The notes beneath the pieces were generated by a model. It was not told where the DNA came from, did no database searches, and worked only from the letters and a program-made list of their open reading frames with translations. The position numbers and the translations under genes are program-made. Shown here piece after piece: positions 15,066 to 27,425 of a stretch of DNA of 43,702 nt. Numbering within the stretch: the stretch's first letter is position 1; each line of letters begins with the position of its first letter. The stretch covers positions 1 through 43,702 of the forward strand of contig CAKUZF010000020.1 in assembly GCA_934718155.1 (NCBI GenBank), in the 5' to 3' direction. The stretch is from an uncultured Parabacteroides sp. (GTDB lineage Bacteria > Bacteroidota > Bacteroidia > Bacteroidales > Tannerellaceae).

Positions 15066-16040
15066 ATGCGCTTTCTACTTTTTAATATGGATAATCGTTT
15101 CAGACAACACACCCTGCGGGGTGCGGTGATGTTGCTGCTCGCATGCATGAGCCTCGTGCCCCTATGGGCGGCCACGGACTACACGGTGCAGACCATCCCC
15201 AACGTCAGGCTCAGCGACAGGTCGAACCACGTGAGCAACCCCGACGGCATCTTGAGCCAACCCGACGTGACACGCATCAACCAGTGGCTCAACCTGCTGG
15301 AAGACAGCCTCGGCATCGAGGTGGCGGTGGTGGCCGTCGAGCGCATTGGCGACAACGACGCCCGCGAGTTTGCCACCGACCTCTTCAAGCATTGGGGGTT
15401 GGGACAGAAGCAACGCGACAACGGACTGCTGATTCAGCTCGTCACCGAGCCGCAGCAACGCTCCGTCGTGTTCGAAACGGGCTATGGCATCGAGGGCGTC
15501 CTGCCCGACGCCATCTGCTACCGCCTGCAACAACGCTACATGATCCCCGCCATGCGCGAGGGGAACTACAGCCAGGGCATGCTGCAGGGCGTAGAGGCTG
15601 TCAGCCAATATCTTTTGAGCAGCGACTACGAGCGGGGCGAGCTTCTGGGCGAGAGCGACGACGATGACGACTGGATTGCCGTCGGGGTCGCGCTGCTCTT
15701 CCTGCTCGGCTTCATCGGCCTGCCCTTGGCGATAGCCGCCCTCAAATACCGCAAGCGCATCTGCCCGCAATGCGGCCAAAAGGCGTTCGCCTACGAAGGA
15801 GACAAGGTGATCCGCAAGGCCACGACCCTGGCCGAGGGGTTGAGCGAGGAGGTCTATCGCTGCAAGCGTTGCGGCTATACGGAGCGCCATCAGCACAACA
15901 CGCCACGCATTCGCCGCTCGGGCGGCGGAGGCCCCATCATCATGGGTGGCGGCGGTGGCTTCGGTGGCGGCGGAGGCTTTAGCGGCGGCTCCTGGGGCGG
16001 GGGCAGCTCTGGCGGAGGTGGCTCCATCAGCCGCTTCTGA
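15066..16040 (+). CDS. TPM-domain membrane protein (YgcG-like) with zinc ribbon and Gly-rich tail
   Basis: 324 residues; a start at 15087 (MDNRFRQ) is also possible. After a signal sequence (about 20-36, ending PLWAATDY) comes a TPM domain (about 58-190) with VSNPDGILSQPDVTRIN and VFETGYGIEGVLPDA. One transmembrane helix (about 205-228) leads to a cytoplasmic zinc-ribbon-like pair CPQCGQKAF and CKRCGYTE. The last 40 residues are almost entirely Gly and Ser, a tail common in this family. It is encoded with LemA, so the two probably act together in the envelope. Confidence 0.9.
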   Translation: MRFLLFNMDNRFRQHTLRGAVMLLLACMSLVPLWAATDYTVQTIPNVRLSDRSNHVSNPDGILSQPDVTRINQWLNLLEDSLGIEVAVVAVERIGDNDAREFATDLFKHWGLGQKQRDNGLLIQLVTEPQQRSVVFETGYGIEGVLPDAICYRLQQRYMIPAMREGNYSQGMLQGVEAVSQYLLSSDYERGELLGESDDDDDWIAVGVALLFLLGFIGLPLAIAALKYRKRICPQCGQKAFAYEGDKVIRKATTLAEGLSEEVYRCKRCGYTERHQHNTPRIRRSGGGGPIIMGGGGGFGGGGGFSGGSWGGGSSGGGGSISRF

Positions 16041-16070
16041 ATGCTGAATGATTTTCAAGGATGATGGGAG

Positions 16071-16170
16071 CTGGCATAGCGTTTCGCTATGCCAGGGGGT
16101 GGTAACTCCATGTGGAGGCCCGCCCCGCCATCCAAAATCCTTAATGACCTAATGACCTAATGACCGCTTT
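16071..16170 (-). repeat. Dispersed intergenic repeat, copy 2 (inverted orientation)
   Basis: Same element as at 2412 and 25558, lying on the minus strand. Read in that direction: AAAAGCGG, three GGTCATTA units (16142-16165), the shared word AAGGATTTTGGATGG, a G-rich spacer and the hairpin CTGGCATAGCG-AAA-CGCTATGCCAG (16095-16071). Compared with the other two copies, one T-A pair in the stem has become C-G on both arms, which keeps the pairing. It sits between the convergent TPM and permease genes. There is no long T-run here, so terminator activity is less certain than in the other copies. Confidence 0.82.
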
Positions 16171-16232
16171 TCCCCCATGGGCTTCCGCCTGCCTGCCAGA
16201 ACGGGGCGGGCGGCATGCGAAGCATACGCCCC

Positions 16233-17456
16233 TCACCCCTTGCAGCGCATGGCGAAATAGAGGATATAGAGGAAGGCGACGAGGGGCACCACGAAGCCAA
16301 CGGCCATCGTCGCCTCGCCAAGAAGCCCCATCAGCATCGGGCTGAACGCGCCTCCCGCCACGCCCATCACGATGAACGACGACGCGCGCTTCGTCTGGTT
16401 GGCTCCAACCCGCTCCAAGCCCAACGCGAAGATGGTGGGAAACATGATCGACATAAAGAAGAAACTGAGATAGAGCGCATAGAGCGACACCGTGCCCAAC
16501 GACGCGATCACCAACGCCATACACACGACATTGAGCAGGGCGTAGGCCGACAGCAGGCGGCGAGGCGCCAGCCAGCCCATCGTGAAGCTACCCGTCAGGC
16601 GGCCAATCATGAAGAGCGCCATGCCCCCAAAAGCCAAGATGCGCGAAGCCGCGAGGTTGCTGATGGAGGGGTCGGCCTCCGTCACGTAGTTGATGAAGAA
16701 ACTGAAAATGCCCGTCTGCGCCGCGCAATAACACCCCTGGGCGACCACCGAGCGGACAAATTGCCCCTGCCGCCACAAGGGAGTTTCAGCGGCTGGAGCG
16801 GCCGCCCCGGCAGGCTCCTCGTCGCCCATCTTCACCTCAGGCAAGCGGGTGAACACAAAGAGCAGGGCCACCACCACCACGATGCCTCCCACCAATATAT
16901 AAGGCTTGGCCAAAGCCATCGCGTCGCCCTCGGGAGCTCCAAAGATGAGCCATCCGCCCACGAAGGGCCCTAAGATCCAGCCCAACCCGTTGAACGACTG
17001 CGAGAGGTTGAGCCTTCGCGCCGCGCCCTCAGCCGGGCCCAGCACGGTGACGTAGGGATTGGCGGCCGTCTCGAGGATGCAAAGTCCGCAAGCGATCACA
17101 AACAGCGCCACGAGGAAAGGCGCCGAGCTATGCAGGAAGGCCGCCGGGATGAAGCCAAACGCACCCAGGGCGAAAAGCGTCAGCCCCAGGATGATGCCCA
17201 TGCGATAGCCATACCGACGCATAAACGCCCCCGCCGGCAGCGCCATCAGGAAATAGGCGATATAGGTGGAAAACTGCACCAGGCCGCTCTCGGCCTTCGT
17301 CATGGTGAAGACGCCCTGGAAATGCTTGTTCAACACGTCGAGCAGGCCGTGGGCAAACCCCCACAGCAAGAAAAGGCTCGTAATCAAGATGAAGGGCAGC
17401 AGGTAGGAGCCGCCTCCCGGGGCCGCCACGAGCGACCGTTTCGTTGGCTTCTCCAT
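16233..17456 (-). CDS. FucP-like sugar:proton symporter (MFS)
   Basis: 407 residues with 12 predicted membrane helices. The N-terminal region LLWGFAHGLLDVLNKHFQ and the block ETAANPYVTVLGP are characteristic of the FucP/GluP branch of the major facilitator superfamily (fucose, glucose/galactose). NLSQSFNGLGWILGPFVGG is also typical. It lies 3 bp downstream of a sugar mutarotase gene in a two-gene operon, so it probably imports the sugar whose anomers that enzyme interconverts, most likely L-fucose or L-rhamnose. Substrate is inferred from context. Confidence 0.88.
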   Translation of the reverse strand: MEKPTKRSLVAAPGGGSYLLPFILITSLFLLWGFAHGLLDVLNKHFQGVFTMTKAESGLVQFSTYIAYFLMALPAGAFMRRYGYRMGIILGLTLFALGAFGFIPAAFLHSSAPFLVALFVIACGLCILETAANPYVTVLGPAEGAARRLNLSQSFNGLGWILGPFVGGWLIFGAPEGDAMALAKPYILVGGIVVVVALLFVFTRLPEVKMGDEEPAGAAAPAAETPLWRQGQFVRSVVAQGCYCAAQTGIFSFFINYVTEADPSISNLAASRILAFGGMALFMIGRLTGSFTMGWLAPRRLLSAYALLNVVCMALVIASLGTVSLYALYLSFFFMSIMFPTIFALGLERVGANQTKRASSFIVMGVAGGAFSPMLMGLLGEATMAVGFVVPLVAFLYILYFAMRCKG

Positions 17457-17459
17457 CGG

Positions 17460-17819
17460 TCAGTCCTCCCGTTTCGTTGGCTGCGTGAGCTTGAAGACCG
17501 GCTCCATCATCCGCCACTTCTCCGACGAGGTGCTGCCCGGGGCCGTTTGCTGGTATTTGCCCACAAAGTCTTCCCATTCAGCCTGCCTATCCATCGTGGC
17601 CAAGCGGCCAAAAGCGGCGTCCCAATCGAAATCGTCGGGCGTGTCGACAATCATAAAGAGCCTGTTTCCCAGGCGATAGATCTCCATGTTGAGGATGCCA
17701 ACCGCGCGAATGCCGGCGGGAATCTCCGGCCAGATGTGCTCCGGCGAATGCCAGTGGCAGTATTCGCGAATCAGCTGTTCGTTGTCTTTCAAATCCAAGG
17801 TCTGACAATAACGTTTCAT
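17460..17819 (-). CDS. rhaM: L-rhamnose/L-fucose mutarotase (RhaM family)
   Basis: 119 residues, RhaM (DUF718) family. Visible conserved parts are RYCQTLDLKDNEQLIREYCHWH, the GILNMEIYRLGNRLFMIVD strand and the EWEDFVGKYQQ helix. The enzyme interconverts alpha and beta anomers of a 6-deoxyhexose in the cytoplasm. In Bacteroidales, members of this family often act in fucose rather than rhamnose use, and the neighbour permease is FucP-like, so the sugar is uncertain. First gene of the operon. A perfect inverted repeat in its upstream region (17846-17864) is a candidate operator. Confidence 0.85.
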   Translation of the reverse strand: MKRYCQTLDLKDNEQLIREYCHWHSPEHIWPEIPAGIRAVGILNMEIYRLGNRLFMIVDTPDDFDWDAAFGRLATMDRQAEWEDFVGKYQQTAPGSTSSEKWRMMEPVFKLTQPTKRED

Positions 17820-17845
17820 GCTTAGTCTTTCAATTTATATAGTTT

Positions 17846-17864
17846 GTTATCTCGCGAAGATAAC
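17846..17864. promoter_or_regulatory. Inverted repeat GTTATCT-N5-AGATAAC upstream of the mutarotase operon
   Basis: A perfect 7-bp inverted repeat with a CGCGA centre lies 27 bases before the mutarotase ATG (minus strand) and about 84 bases before mfd. Its place next to a small sugar-uptake operon fits an operator for a sugar-responsive repressor. The regulator is not in the window. Confidence 0.5.
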
Positions 17865-17905
17865 ATTTTTATGGTTTCGTGTCGAACGAAAAGTGCGCGC
17901 ATTTG

Positions 17906-17935
17906 TTGCCAGCTCAATATTCCTCCTTATCTTCG
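17906..17935 (+). promoter_or_regulatory. Possible mfd promoter
   Basis: TTG (17906-17908), 19 bp, TATCTTCG (17928-17935), with one mismatch to TAnnTTTG. The predicted start is only a few bases before the mfd ATG at 17948, giving a very short leader, so the call is tentative. Confidence 0.35.
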
Positions 17936-17947
17936 CGGAAAGGTAAA

Positions 17948-21304
<3,357 letters not shown>

Positions 21305-21358
21305 AAATATATTCGTAACTTTGCACGCTATTGTTTCACCCCAACTGAAAAAAAGGAC

Positions 21359-23938
21359 ATGAACCATTTCCGCCTATTCCTCTGGCTCATCACGCTACAA
21401 TGCATAACAGGCCTCTCGGCGCTTCGCGCCCAGCGCGTCACGGCCGCCTCGGGCATCGTGCGCGACTCGGTCAGTGGCGAGCCCCTCTCCTATGTCTCCG
21501 TGATGTTCGAGCATTCCACCATCGGCGCGATGACCGACGACAACGGAGCCTTCTCACTGCAGAACGACAAGGGGCTGACCACGCTCGTCGTCTCGTCGCT
21601 GGGCTACGACACCAAGGCCGTCAGCCTCAAGGCCGACAGCCCCAACGACCTGCTTGAGATCGACCTGCGCCCCACGGCCTTCGAGATCTCGGAAGTCGTG
21701 GTGAAACCCAAGCGCGAACGCTACAGCCGCAAGAACAACCCCGCCGTCGAGCTGATCAAGCGGGTGATCGAGCATAAGAGCGACAACCGCGTCGAGGCCA
21801 AGGAGGAGTATCAGACCGAGATGTATGAGAAGCTCACCCTCTCGCTCGACGACTTCAACCCCAAGCTCGACAGCAAGCTGGGCAAGAAATTCAGCTTCAT
21901 CAAGAACTACCTCGACACCTCGGAGTTCAACGGCAAGCCCATCCTGACGCTCTCCGTGCGCGAGACCCTCTCCGACTATTACTTCCGCAAGCATCCCAAA
22001 GCCGAGAAAACCATCACCAAGGCCAAGCGGCAGCAGGGCGTAGACAAGGCGCTCGACGACGGCGGCTCGCTGACCGCCAACTTCGAGGAGATCTTCCAGC
22101 GGGTCGACATCTTCGACAACAACATCAACATCCTGCTCAACCGCTTCGTCAGCCCGCTCTCGTCGGCCCTGGCCACCTCCTATTATAAGTACTACATCAT
22201 GGACACGCTCGACGTGGCGGGCGACCGCTGCGTCGACCTCGGCTTCGTGCCCGTCAACAGCGAAAGCTACGGCTTCACGGGCCGGCTCTACGTCACCCTC
22301 GACGGGAAATACGCCATCAAGAAGGTGCGCCTCGACACGCCCGCCAACATCAACCTCAACTTCGTCAGCAAGATGCGCATCGAGCAAGAGTTCACGCTGA
22401 CCCCCGACAGCACCTGGGTGATCAAGAGCGAGAACACCTACGCCAACCTGGCGATCACGAAGGGCTCGCAACAGTTCTACGCCCACCAGCTGCGCAACTA
22501 CGACAACTACCAGTTCGGCATCCAGGGGCGCGACTCCGTGTTCGGCCTCCTGGGGGCCACCCGCGTCATGCCCGACGCCGAGAAGCAGACCGACGAGTTC
22601 TGGCAGCAAAACCGCCACGTGCCGCTGAAGGAGAAGGAGTCGGCCTTAGACGACCTGCTGGCGCAACTGCGCAAGGTGCCCGTCTTCAACGTCATGATCA
22701 AGACGGCCGAGATCCTCATCACCGGCTACGTGCCCACGCAGCAAGACAAAGACCGGAGCAAGTTCGACTTCGGGCCGATGAACACCACCTTCTCGGTCAA
22801 CGAGGTCGAAGGCTTCCGCATGCGTGTGGGCGGAATGACCACGGCCAACCTCCATCCCCACTGGTTCGCCAGCGGCTACATGGCCTATGGCGTGAACGAC
22901 CGCCGCATGAAATACAACGCCCGGCTCACCTACAGCTTCGACAAGAAGAAATACCACGAGGGCGAGAGCCCCGTCAACAACCTCTCGCTCATCCAGGAGT
23001 ACGACCTCTACACCCCTGGACAGGACTTCCTCTTCACCAGCAAAGACAACGTGTTCGTGGCCTGGAAGGTGGGCGAGCCGGTCACCAAGATGCAATACAT
23101 CCGCAAGAGCATGCTGCAATACCAAAAGGAATGGCTCAACGGGCTGACACTGACCTCGTGGATCCGCAACGAGAAAAACGAGGCCGCCGGGACGCTCCAT
23201 TACGAGCAGTTCCAGAAAAACGGCACCCTCAGCGAGCGGAAGGATTTCAAGAAGACCGAATGGGGCTTGCAACTCCGCTTCGCCCCCGGCGAGCGCGCCT
23301 TCAACAGCCGCGAGGGAAAAAGCTCCATCTTCAACATCTCGAAAGACGCCCCCGTGATGAAGCTCTCCCACCAAATCGGCTTCAAGGCCCTTGGCGGGCA
23401 GTTCAACTACCACCACACGGAGCTGAGCGCCGAGAAACGCATCTGGCTCTCCTCCTTCGGCCACATCGACGCCCTCGTCAGCGCCGGGAAGGTGTGGAAC
23501 AAGGTGCCCTTCCCCCTGCTCATCCTGCCCAACACCAACCAGTCGGTAACCATCCAGCCCCAGGCGTTCCACATGATGCGCGCCATGGAGTTCGTCAACG
23601 ACCAGTACGCCTCGTTCTTCCTCACCTACTACATGAAGGGCCTGCTGCTCAACCGCATCCCCGTGGTCAAATGGCTGCAGCTGCGCGAGGTCGTCTCGCT
23701 CGCAGGCGTGTGGGGCAACCTGACCGACAAAAACAACCCCGACCTCAACCCCCTGGGGCTCTATCGCTTCCCCGAGGGCACCTCGGCCATGGGGAAGACC
23801 CCCTACCTGGAATGCAGCGTCGGCATCGAGAACATCTTCAAGATCCTGCGCGTCGACTATTACCGCCGCCTGACCTACCTCGACCACCCCGAGATCAAGA
23901 AAGGAGGCGTGCGCATCGCGTTGCGCTTCTCCTTCTAA
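21359..23938 (+). CDS. DUF5686 outer-membrane protein with carboxypeptidase-like regulatory domain
   Basis: 859 residues. A signal peptide ends near LSALRAQ, followed by a CarboxypepD_reg-like beta-sandwich (about 30-115; ASGIVRDSVSGEPLSYVSV, VVSSLGYDTKAV). A long DUF5686 region follows, with the typical helical start NPAVELIKRVIEHKS. The C-terminal part has alternating aromatic strands and ends in phenylalanine (RIALRFSF), as in outer-membrane beta-barrels. The architecture recalls TonB-dependent receptors without the plug. Function is unknown. A -7-like box TAACTTTG lies at 21316-21323, but no -33 box is at the right spacing. Confidence 0.88.
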   Translation: MNHFRLFLWLITLQCITGLSALRAQRVTAASGIVRDSVSGEPLSYVSVMFEHSTIGAMTDDNGAFSLQNDKGLTTLVVSSLGYDTKAVSLKADSPNDLLEIDLRPTAFEISEVVVKPKRERYSRKNNPAVELIKRVIEHKSDNRVEAKEEYQTEMYEKLTLSLDDFNPKLDSKLGKKFSFIKNYLDTSEFNGKPILTLSVRETLSDYYFRKHPKAEKTITKAKRQQGVDKALDDGGSLTANFEEIFQRVDIFDNNINILLNRFVSPLSSALATSYYKYYIMDTLDVAGDRCVDLGFVPVNSESYGFTGRLYVTLDGKYAIKKVRLDTPANINLNFVSKMRIEQEFTLTPDSTWVIKSENTYANLAITKGSQQFYAHQLRNYDNYQFGIQGRDSVFGLLGATRVMPDAEKQTDEFWQQNRHVPLKEKESALDDLLAQLRKVPVFNVMIKTAEILITGYVPTQQDKDRSKFDFGPMNTTFSVNEVEGFRMRVGGMTTANLHPHWFASGYMAYGVNDRRMKYNARLTYSFDKKKYHEGESPVNNLSLIQEYDLYTPGQDFLFTSKDNVFVAWKVGEPVTKMQYIRKSMLQYQKEWLNGLTLTSWIRNEKNEAAGTLHYEQFQKNGTLSERKDFKKTEWGLQLRFAPGERAFNSREGKSSIFNISKDAPVMKLSHQIGFKALGGQFNYHHTELSAEKRIWLSSFGHIDALVSAGKVWNKVPFPLLILPNTNQSVTIQPQAFHMMRAMEFVNDQYASFFLTYYMKGLLLNRIPVVKWLQLREVVSLAGVWGNLTDKNNPDLNPLGLYRFPEGTSAMGKTPYLECSVGIENIFKILRVDYYRRLTYLDHPEIKKGGVRIALRFSF

Positions 23939-23974
23939 CCCCCTTTATAAACCCGCAGACAAATAAAAAAAAAG

Positions 23975-25294
23975 ATGAGAAAAGAACATACCCCCGAAGG
24001 CTACGCCTTACACCACTCGCCCAACGTCAAGGCCCTGGCCCCCTTGGCCGTCTTCCTGCTGGCCTACCTCGTCGTCTCGCTCGCCGCGGGCGATTTCTAT
24101 AAGATGCCCATCACGGTCGCCTTCGTGCTGGCCTCGGTCGTAGCCATAGCGGGCTCGAAGGGAGGCAACCTCAGCCACCGCATCGAGCAGTTCTGCCGCG
24201 GAGCGGCCAACAGCAACATCATGCTGATGGTCTTGATCTTCATCCTGGCGGGAGCCTTCGCCCAGACCGCCAAGGAGATGGGAGCCGTCGACGCCACGGT
24301 CAACCTGGCGATGGCCATCCTGCCCGAGAACCTCCTGGCGGCGGGCATCTTCCTGGCCGCCTGCTTCATCTCGATCTCGGTAGGCACCTCGGTAGGCACC
24401 ATCGTGGCCCTCTCGCCCGTGGCGGTCGGCATAGCCGCGAAGACGGGCCTGCCCGTGGCGATGATGCTGGGCGTGGTGATCAGCGGCGCCATGTTTGGCG
24501 ACAACCTCTCCTTCATCTCCGACACCACCATCGTGGCCACCCGCACGCAAGGCTGCCAGATGGCCGACAAGTTCAAGGTCAACATCCGCATCGCCCTCCC
24601 CATCGCCCTCCTGACCGGGCTGATCTACGTGTGGATGGGCCATGGCCTGGCCAGCGGCTACGAGCCCGAGGCGATAGCCTGGCCGAAGGTCGTCCCCTAC
24701 CTCATGGTCCTGGTGGCCGCCATCTGCGGCATCAACGTGACGCTCGTCCTGCTGATCGGCATCCTGCTGTCGGGCCTCGTGGGCATCCTCACCGGAGGGT
24801 TCGACCTCTGGGGATGGACCGCCTCGATGGGCGGCGGCATCACGGGCATGGGCGAGCTGATCATCGTCACCCTCCTGGCCGGAGGCATGCTCGAGATGAT
24901 CCGCTACAACGGAGGCATCGACTGGCTGATCCTGAAGCTGACGCGCCACATCCACTCCACCAAGGGAGCCGAATGCAGCATCGCCTCGCTGGTCAGCTTC
25001 GCCAACCTCTGCACGGCCAACAACACCATCGCCCTGATCATGGCGGGCCCCATCGCCCACGACATCGCCGAGCGCTTCCATGTCGACCCGCGTCGCAGCG
25101 CCAGCCTGCTCGACATCTTCAGCTGCTTCGTGCAAGGCATCATCCCCTATGGCGCCCAGATGCTGATGGCCTCGGGGCTGGGCCACGTGTCGCCCATCGA
25201 GATCATGGAGTATCTCTACTACCCCTACCTCCTGGGAGCCGGCGCCCTCGTCAGCATCCTCTTCACCTATCCCCGCAAATACGCCCGAACCTGA
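23975..25294 (+). CDS. nhaC: Na+/H+ antiporter, NhaC family
   Basis: 439 residues with about 11-12 membrane helices. Family landmarks are GTSVGTIVALSPVAVGIA, MFGDNLSFISDTTIVATRTQG (acidic residues in the transport core), GGMLEMIRYNGGIDWL and FANLCTANNTIALIMAGP. It exchanges sodium for protons across the inner membrane and helps pH and sodium balance; some relatives move organic acids instead. It lies 36 bp after the DUF5686 gene, possibly in one transcript. Length is within the family range. Confidence 0.92.
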   Translation: MRKEHTPEGYALHHSPNVKALAPLAVFLLAYLVVSLAAGDFYKMPITVAFVLASVVAIAGSKGGNLSHRIEQFCRGAANSNIMLMVLIFILAGAFAQTAKEMGAVDATVNLAMAILPENLLAAGIFLAACFISISVGTSVGTIVALSPVAVGIAAKTGLPVAMMLGVVISGAMFGDNLSFISDTTIVATRTQGCQMADKFKVNIRIALPIALLTGLIYVWMGHGLASGYEPEAIAWPKVVPYLMVLVAAICGINVTLVLLIGILLSGLVGILTGGFDLWGWTASMGGGITGMGELIIVTLLAGGMLEMIRYNGGIDWLILKLTRHIHSTKGAECSIASLVSFANLCTANNTIALIMAGPIAHDIAERFHVDPRRSASLLDIFSCFVQGIIPYGAQMLMASGLGHVSPIEIMEYLYYPYLLGAGALVSILFTYPRKYART

Positions 25295-25557
25295 TCCGAA
25301 ATCTACCGCACCCGTCGGCATGAAAAACCATGGTGATGGTAGTGAAAAACCACGGCCGTCGTTGTATAAAACCACGGCGATGGAAATTTATCGGCACGGA
25401 CAACGAAATTTAGGACGACGGGCTACGAAAATTACACAAACGCCATAAGGTAAATTTTGCGCTGCCCCCACCAGGCTTAGCGCACAAGGTGGTCGGTATG
25501 AAACTTGTAAGTTCATAACCATGTTGTTTTCTGTTACTCACCTCTCCGACTGTGCCG
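25295..25557. other. Gene-free stretch after nhaC
   Basis: It holds the period-22 repeat described separately, then two weak inverted repeats: GCGCT...AGCGC (about 25460-25484) and TATGAA...TTCATA (about 25497-25517). No credible coding frame or RNA gene is visible. Confidence 0.5.
25322..25432. repeat. Imperfect tandem repeat, period 22
   Basis: Five degenerate units of 22 bases follow each other, starting near 25322. The first three read GAAAAACCATGGTGATGG, GAAAAACCACGGCCGTCG and ATAAAACCACGGCGATGG, each plus a 4-base tail (TAGT, TGT with T, AAAT). The last two keep CGGCACGG- and GACGACGG-like cores with GAAAT ends. There is no open frame through them. It lies just after the nhaC stop, before the dispersed repeat at 25558. 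Origin and function unknown. Confidence 0.6.
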
Positions 25558-25652
25558 AAAGCGGTCATTAGGTCATTAAGGATTTTGGATGAACGGCGGC
25601 GGCGGGGTTGGGGACCTGGTATAGCGTTTCGCTATACCAGGGTCTTTTTTTT
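25558..25652 (+). repeat. Dispersed intergenic repeat, copy 3, with terminator hairpin
   Basis: Same element as at 2412 and 16071. It starts AAAGCGG, has two GGTCATTA units (25563-25578), the shared word AAGGATTTTGGATG, a G-rich spacer and the hairpin CCTGGTATAGCG, loop TTT, CGCTATACCAGG (25615-25641). GTC and a run of eight T follow (about 25645-25652). It lies between the convergent nhaC and amino-acid permease genes and is a good intrinsic terminator for the plus-strand transcript. Confidence 0.85.
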
Positions 25653-25698
25653 GGGGGTGTCGCCACTCCCCCCCTACACAAAGGGAGGGAAAACGGGC

Positions 25699-27342
25699 CT
25701 AATGCGAATGGTGAAGACGGCGCAGGAAGTAGGCCATGTGGGTGAAGGCGAAGACGAAGGAGATGCCGAGCAGCACCTTGCTCTCGTCCCATCCGACCGT
25801 TTGCTGATGCCAAAGCCCCGTGATGACGCAGAGCACCGAGAGGGCGATGCCGATCAGGTTGAGGGCCGTCTCGCCCTTGCGGTGGGCCTGCATCGGCTCC
25901 AGCTTGCTATGCTTGATGCCGTAGTGAACGTAGATGTCGAGGCCGATCAGCATCCAGAGCACCAGGCGGATCCAGGTGTCGGCGGGCAGGAAGACCATCA
26001 TCACCATGCAGGTGATGATGCCGCCGATGGGCACGAAGGGCACCCAGGGTGTCTTGAACGAGCGGGGGGCGTCGGGCATGGTGCGGCGAACGATCAGCAC
26101 CCCGGCGCATACCAGCGAGAAGGCGAACAGCGTGCCGATGCTGCACATCTCGCCCGCTACGCTGGCGGGCACGAAGGCCGCCAGGAGGCCGACCAGCACC
26201 ATGAAGAGCAGGTTGCTGCGGGCGGGCGTGCGATAGGTCTCATGGATGTGTGAGAAGAGGGGCGGCAGCAGGCCGTCGCGGCTCATGCTGAGGAACACGC
26301 GGCTCTGGCCCAGCAGCGTAACCATGATGACGGAGCAATAGCCCATCAGGATGGCCAGCACGATGGCCCGGTTCAGCCAGGGGTAGTCGGGATGGATCAG
26401 CCCGTCGGCTCCCGCCCGGCCCATGTGGTCGATGGCGATGGCCACGGGGGCGATGCCCGCCTGGCCGTCGAAGGCGCTGTAGTGTACCACTCCCGTCATC
26501 ACGTGGGCGAAGAGCATGTATAAGACCGTGGTCACGGCGAGCGACATCAGGATGCCGATCGGCATGTCGCGCTTGGGGTTCTTGGTCTCCTGGGCCGCCG
26601 TGCTGACGGCGTCGAACCCTAAGAAGGCGAAGAAGACGATGGCCGCCCCGCGCAGGATGCCCGAGAAGCCAAACTCGCCCAGCGTGCCGGTGTTGGCGGG
26701 GATGTAGGGGGTGTAGTTCTCCATGCGGATGTATTTCCAGCCCAGGACGACGAAGACCAACACCACCGACACCTTGAGGAAGACGATGATGCCGTTGAAG
26801 ATGGAGCTGCCCTCGGTGCCGCGGATCAGGAAGACGCTCATCAGGGCGACGATCAGGAAGGCGGGCACGTTGACGATGCCCCCGTCCCACGGGCAGGCCG
26901 TCAGGGCGTGGGGCAGCTGCACGCCGAACCCTTCGAGAAAGACCACCAGGTAGCGGCTCCAGCTGATGCTGACGGTCGTGGCGGCCACGCAATACTCCAA
27001 CACGAGGTCCCACCCGATGATCCAGGCGATCAGCTCGCCCATCGTGGCGTATGAATAGGTGTAGGCGCTGCCCGCCACGGGGATCATCGAGGCGAACTCC
27101 GCATAGCAAAGCGCCGCGAAGCAGCAGCCTATGGCCGCGATGACAAATGATAGCGTGATGGCGGGGCCCGTATATCCGGCGGCCACCGCCCCTGTGATTG
27201 AGAAAAGCCCCGCGCCTATGATCACTCCTACGCCTAAGGCCACCAGGCTCCACGGCCCGAGCACACGTTTCAGCGTCTTGTCGCCCGACTCATTCGCCTC
27301 GGCTATCAGCGACGCCAAACTCTTTTTTACAAATAAACCCAT
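25699..27342 (-). CDS. Amino-acid permease, APC superfamily (cationic amino-acid transporter type)
   Basis: 547 residues, about 12-14 membrane helices. The first helix carries the APC signature GVGVIIGAGLFSITGAVAAGYTGPA, and ALCYAEFASMIPVAGSAYTYSYATMGE follows. The central FFAFLGFDAVSTAAQETKNPKRDMPIG block is typical of the CAT/YfnA branch. It imports amino acids by proton symport or exchange; the substrate cannot be fixed. An additional C-terminal pair of helices extends it beyond minimal APC length. Monocistronic; a hairpin at 27397-27419 separates it from the upstream gene on the same strand. Confidence 0.92.
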   Translation of the reverse strand: MGLFVKKSLASLIAEANESGDKTLKRVLGPWSLVALGVGVIIGAGLFSITGAVAAGYTGPAITLSFVIAAIGCCFAALCYAEFASMIPVAGSAYTYSYATMGELIAWIIGWDLVLEYCVAATTVSISWSRYLVVFLEGFGVQLPHALTACPWDGGIVNVPAFLIVALMSVFLIRGTEGSSIFNGIIVFLKVSVVLVFVVLGWKYIRMENYTPYIPANTGTLGEFGFSGILRGAAIVFFAFLGFDAVSTAAQETKNPKRDMPIGILMSLAVTTVLYMLFAHVMTGVVHYSAFDGQAGIAPVAIAIDHMGRAGADGLIHPDYPWLNRAIVLAILMGYCSVIMVTLLGQSRVFLSMSRDGLLPPLFSHIHETYRTPARSNLLFMVLVGLLAAFVPASVAGEMCSIGTLFAFSLVCAGVLIVRRTMPDAPRSFKTPWVPFVPIGGIITCMVMMVFLPADTWIRLVLWMLIGLDIYVHYGIKHSKLEPMQAHRKGETALNLIGIALSVLCVITGLWHQQTVGWDESKVLLGISFVFAFTHMAYFLRRLHHSH

Positions 27343-27396
27343 TTATAGAACGATTATCAAGTTAAAATCGCCCGCAAAGTTAAGGATTATAAAAGA

Positions 27397-27419
27397 AACA
27401 GCCGCACGAGGCGGCTGTT
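27397..27419 (-). terminator. Terminator after the thioredoxin-like gene
   Basis: A perfect 9-bp stem AACAGCCGC / GCGGCTGTT with a five-base loop lies 7 bases after the stop of the minus-strand gene ending at 27426. On the minus strand it is followed by TCTTTT, and on the plus strand by TTTCTTCT. It probably ends transcription before the permease gene. Confidence 0.75.
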
Positions 27420-27425
27420 TTTCTT

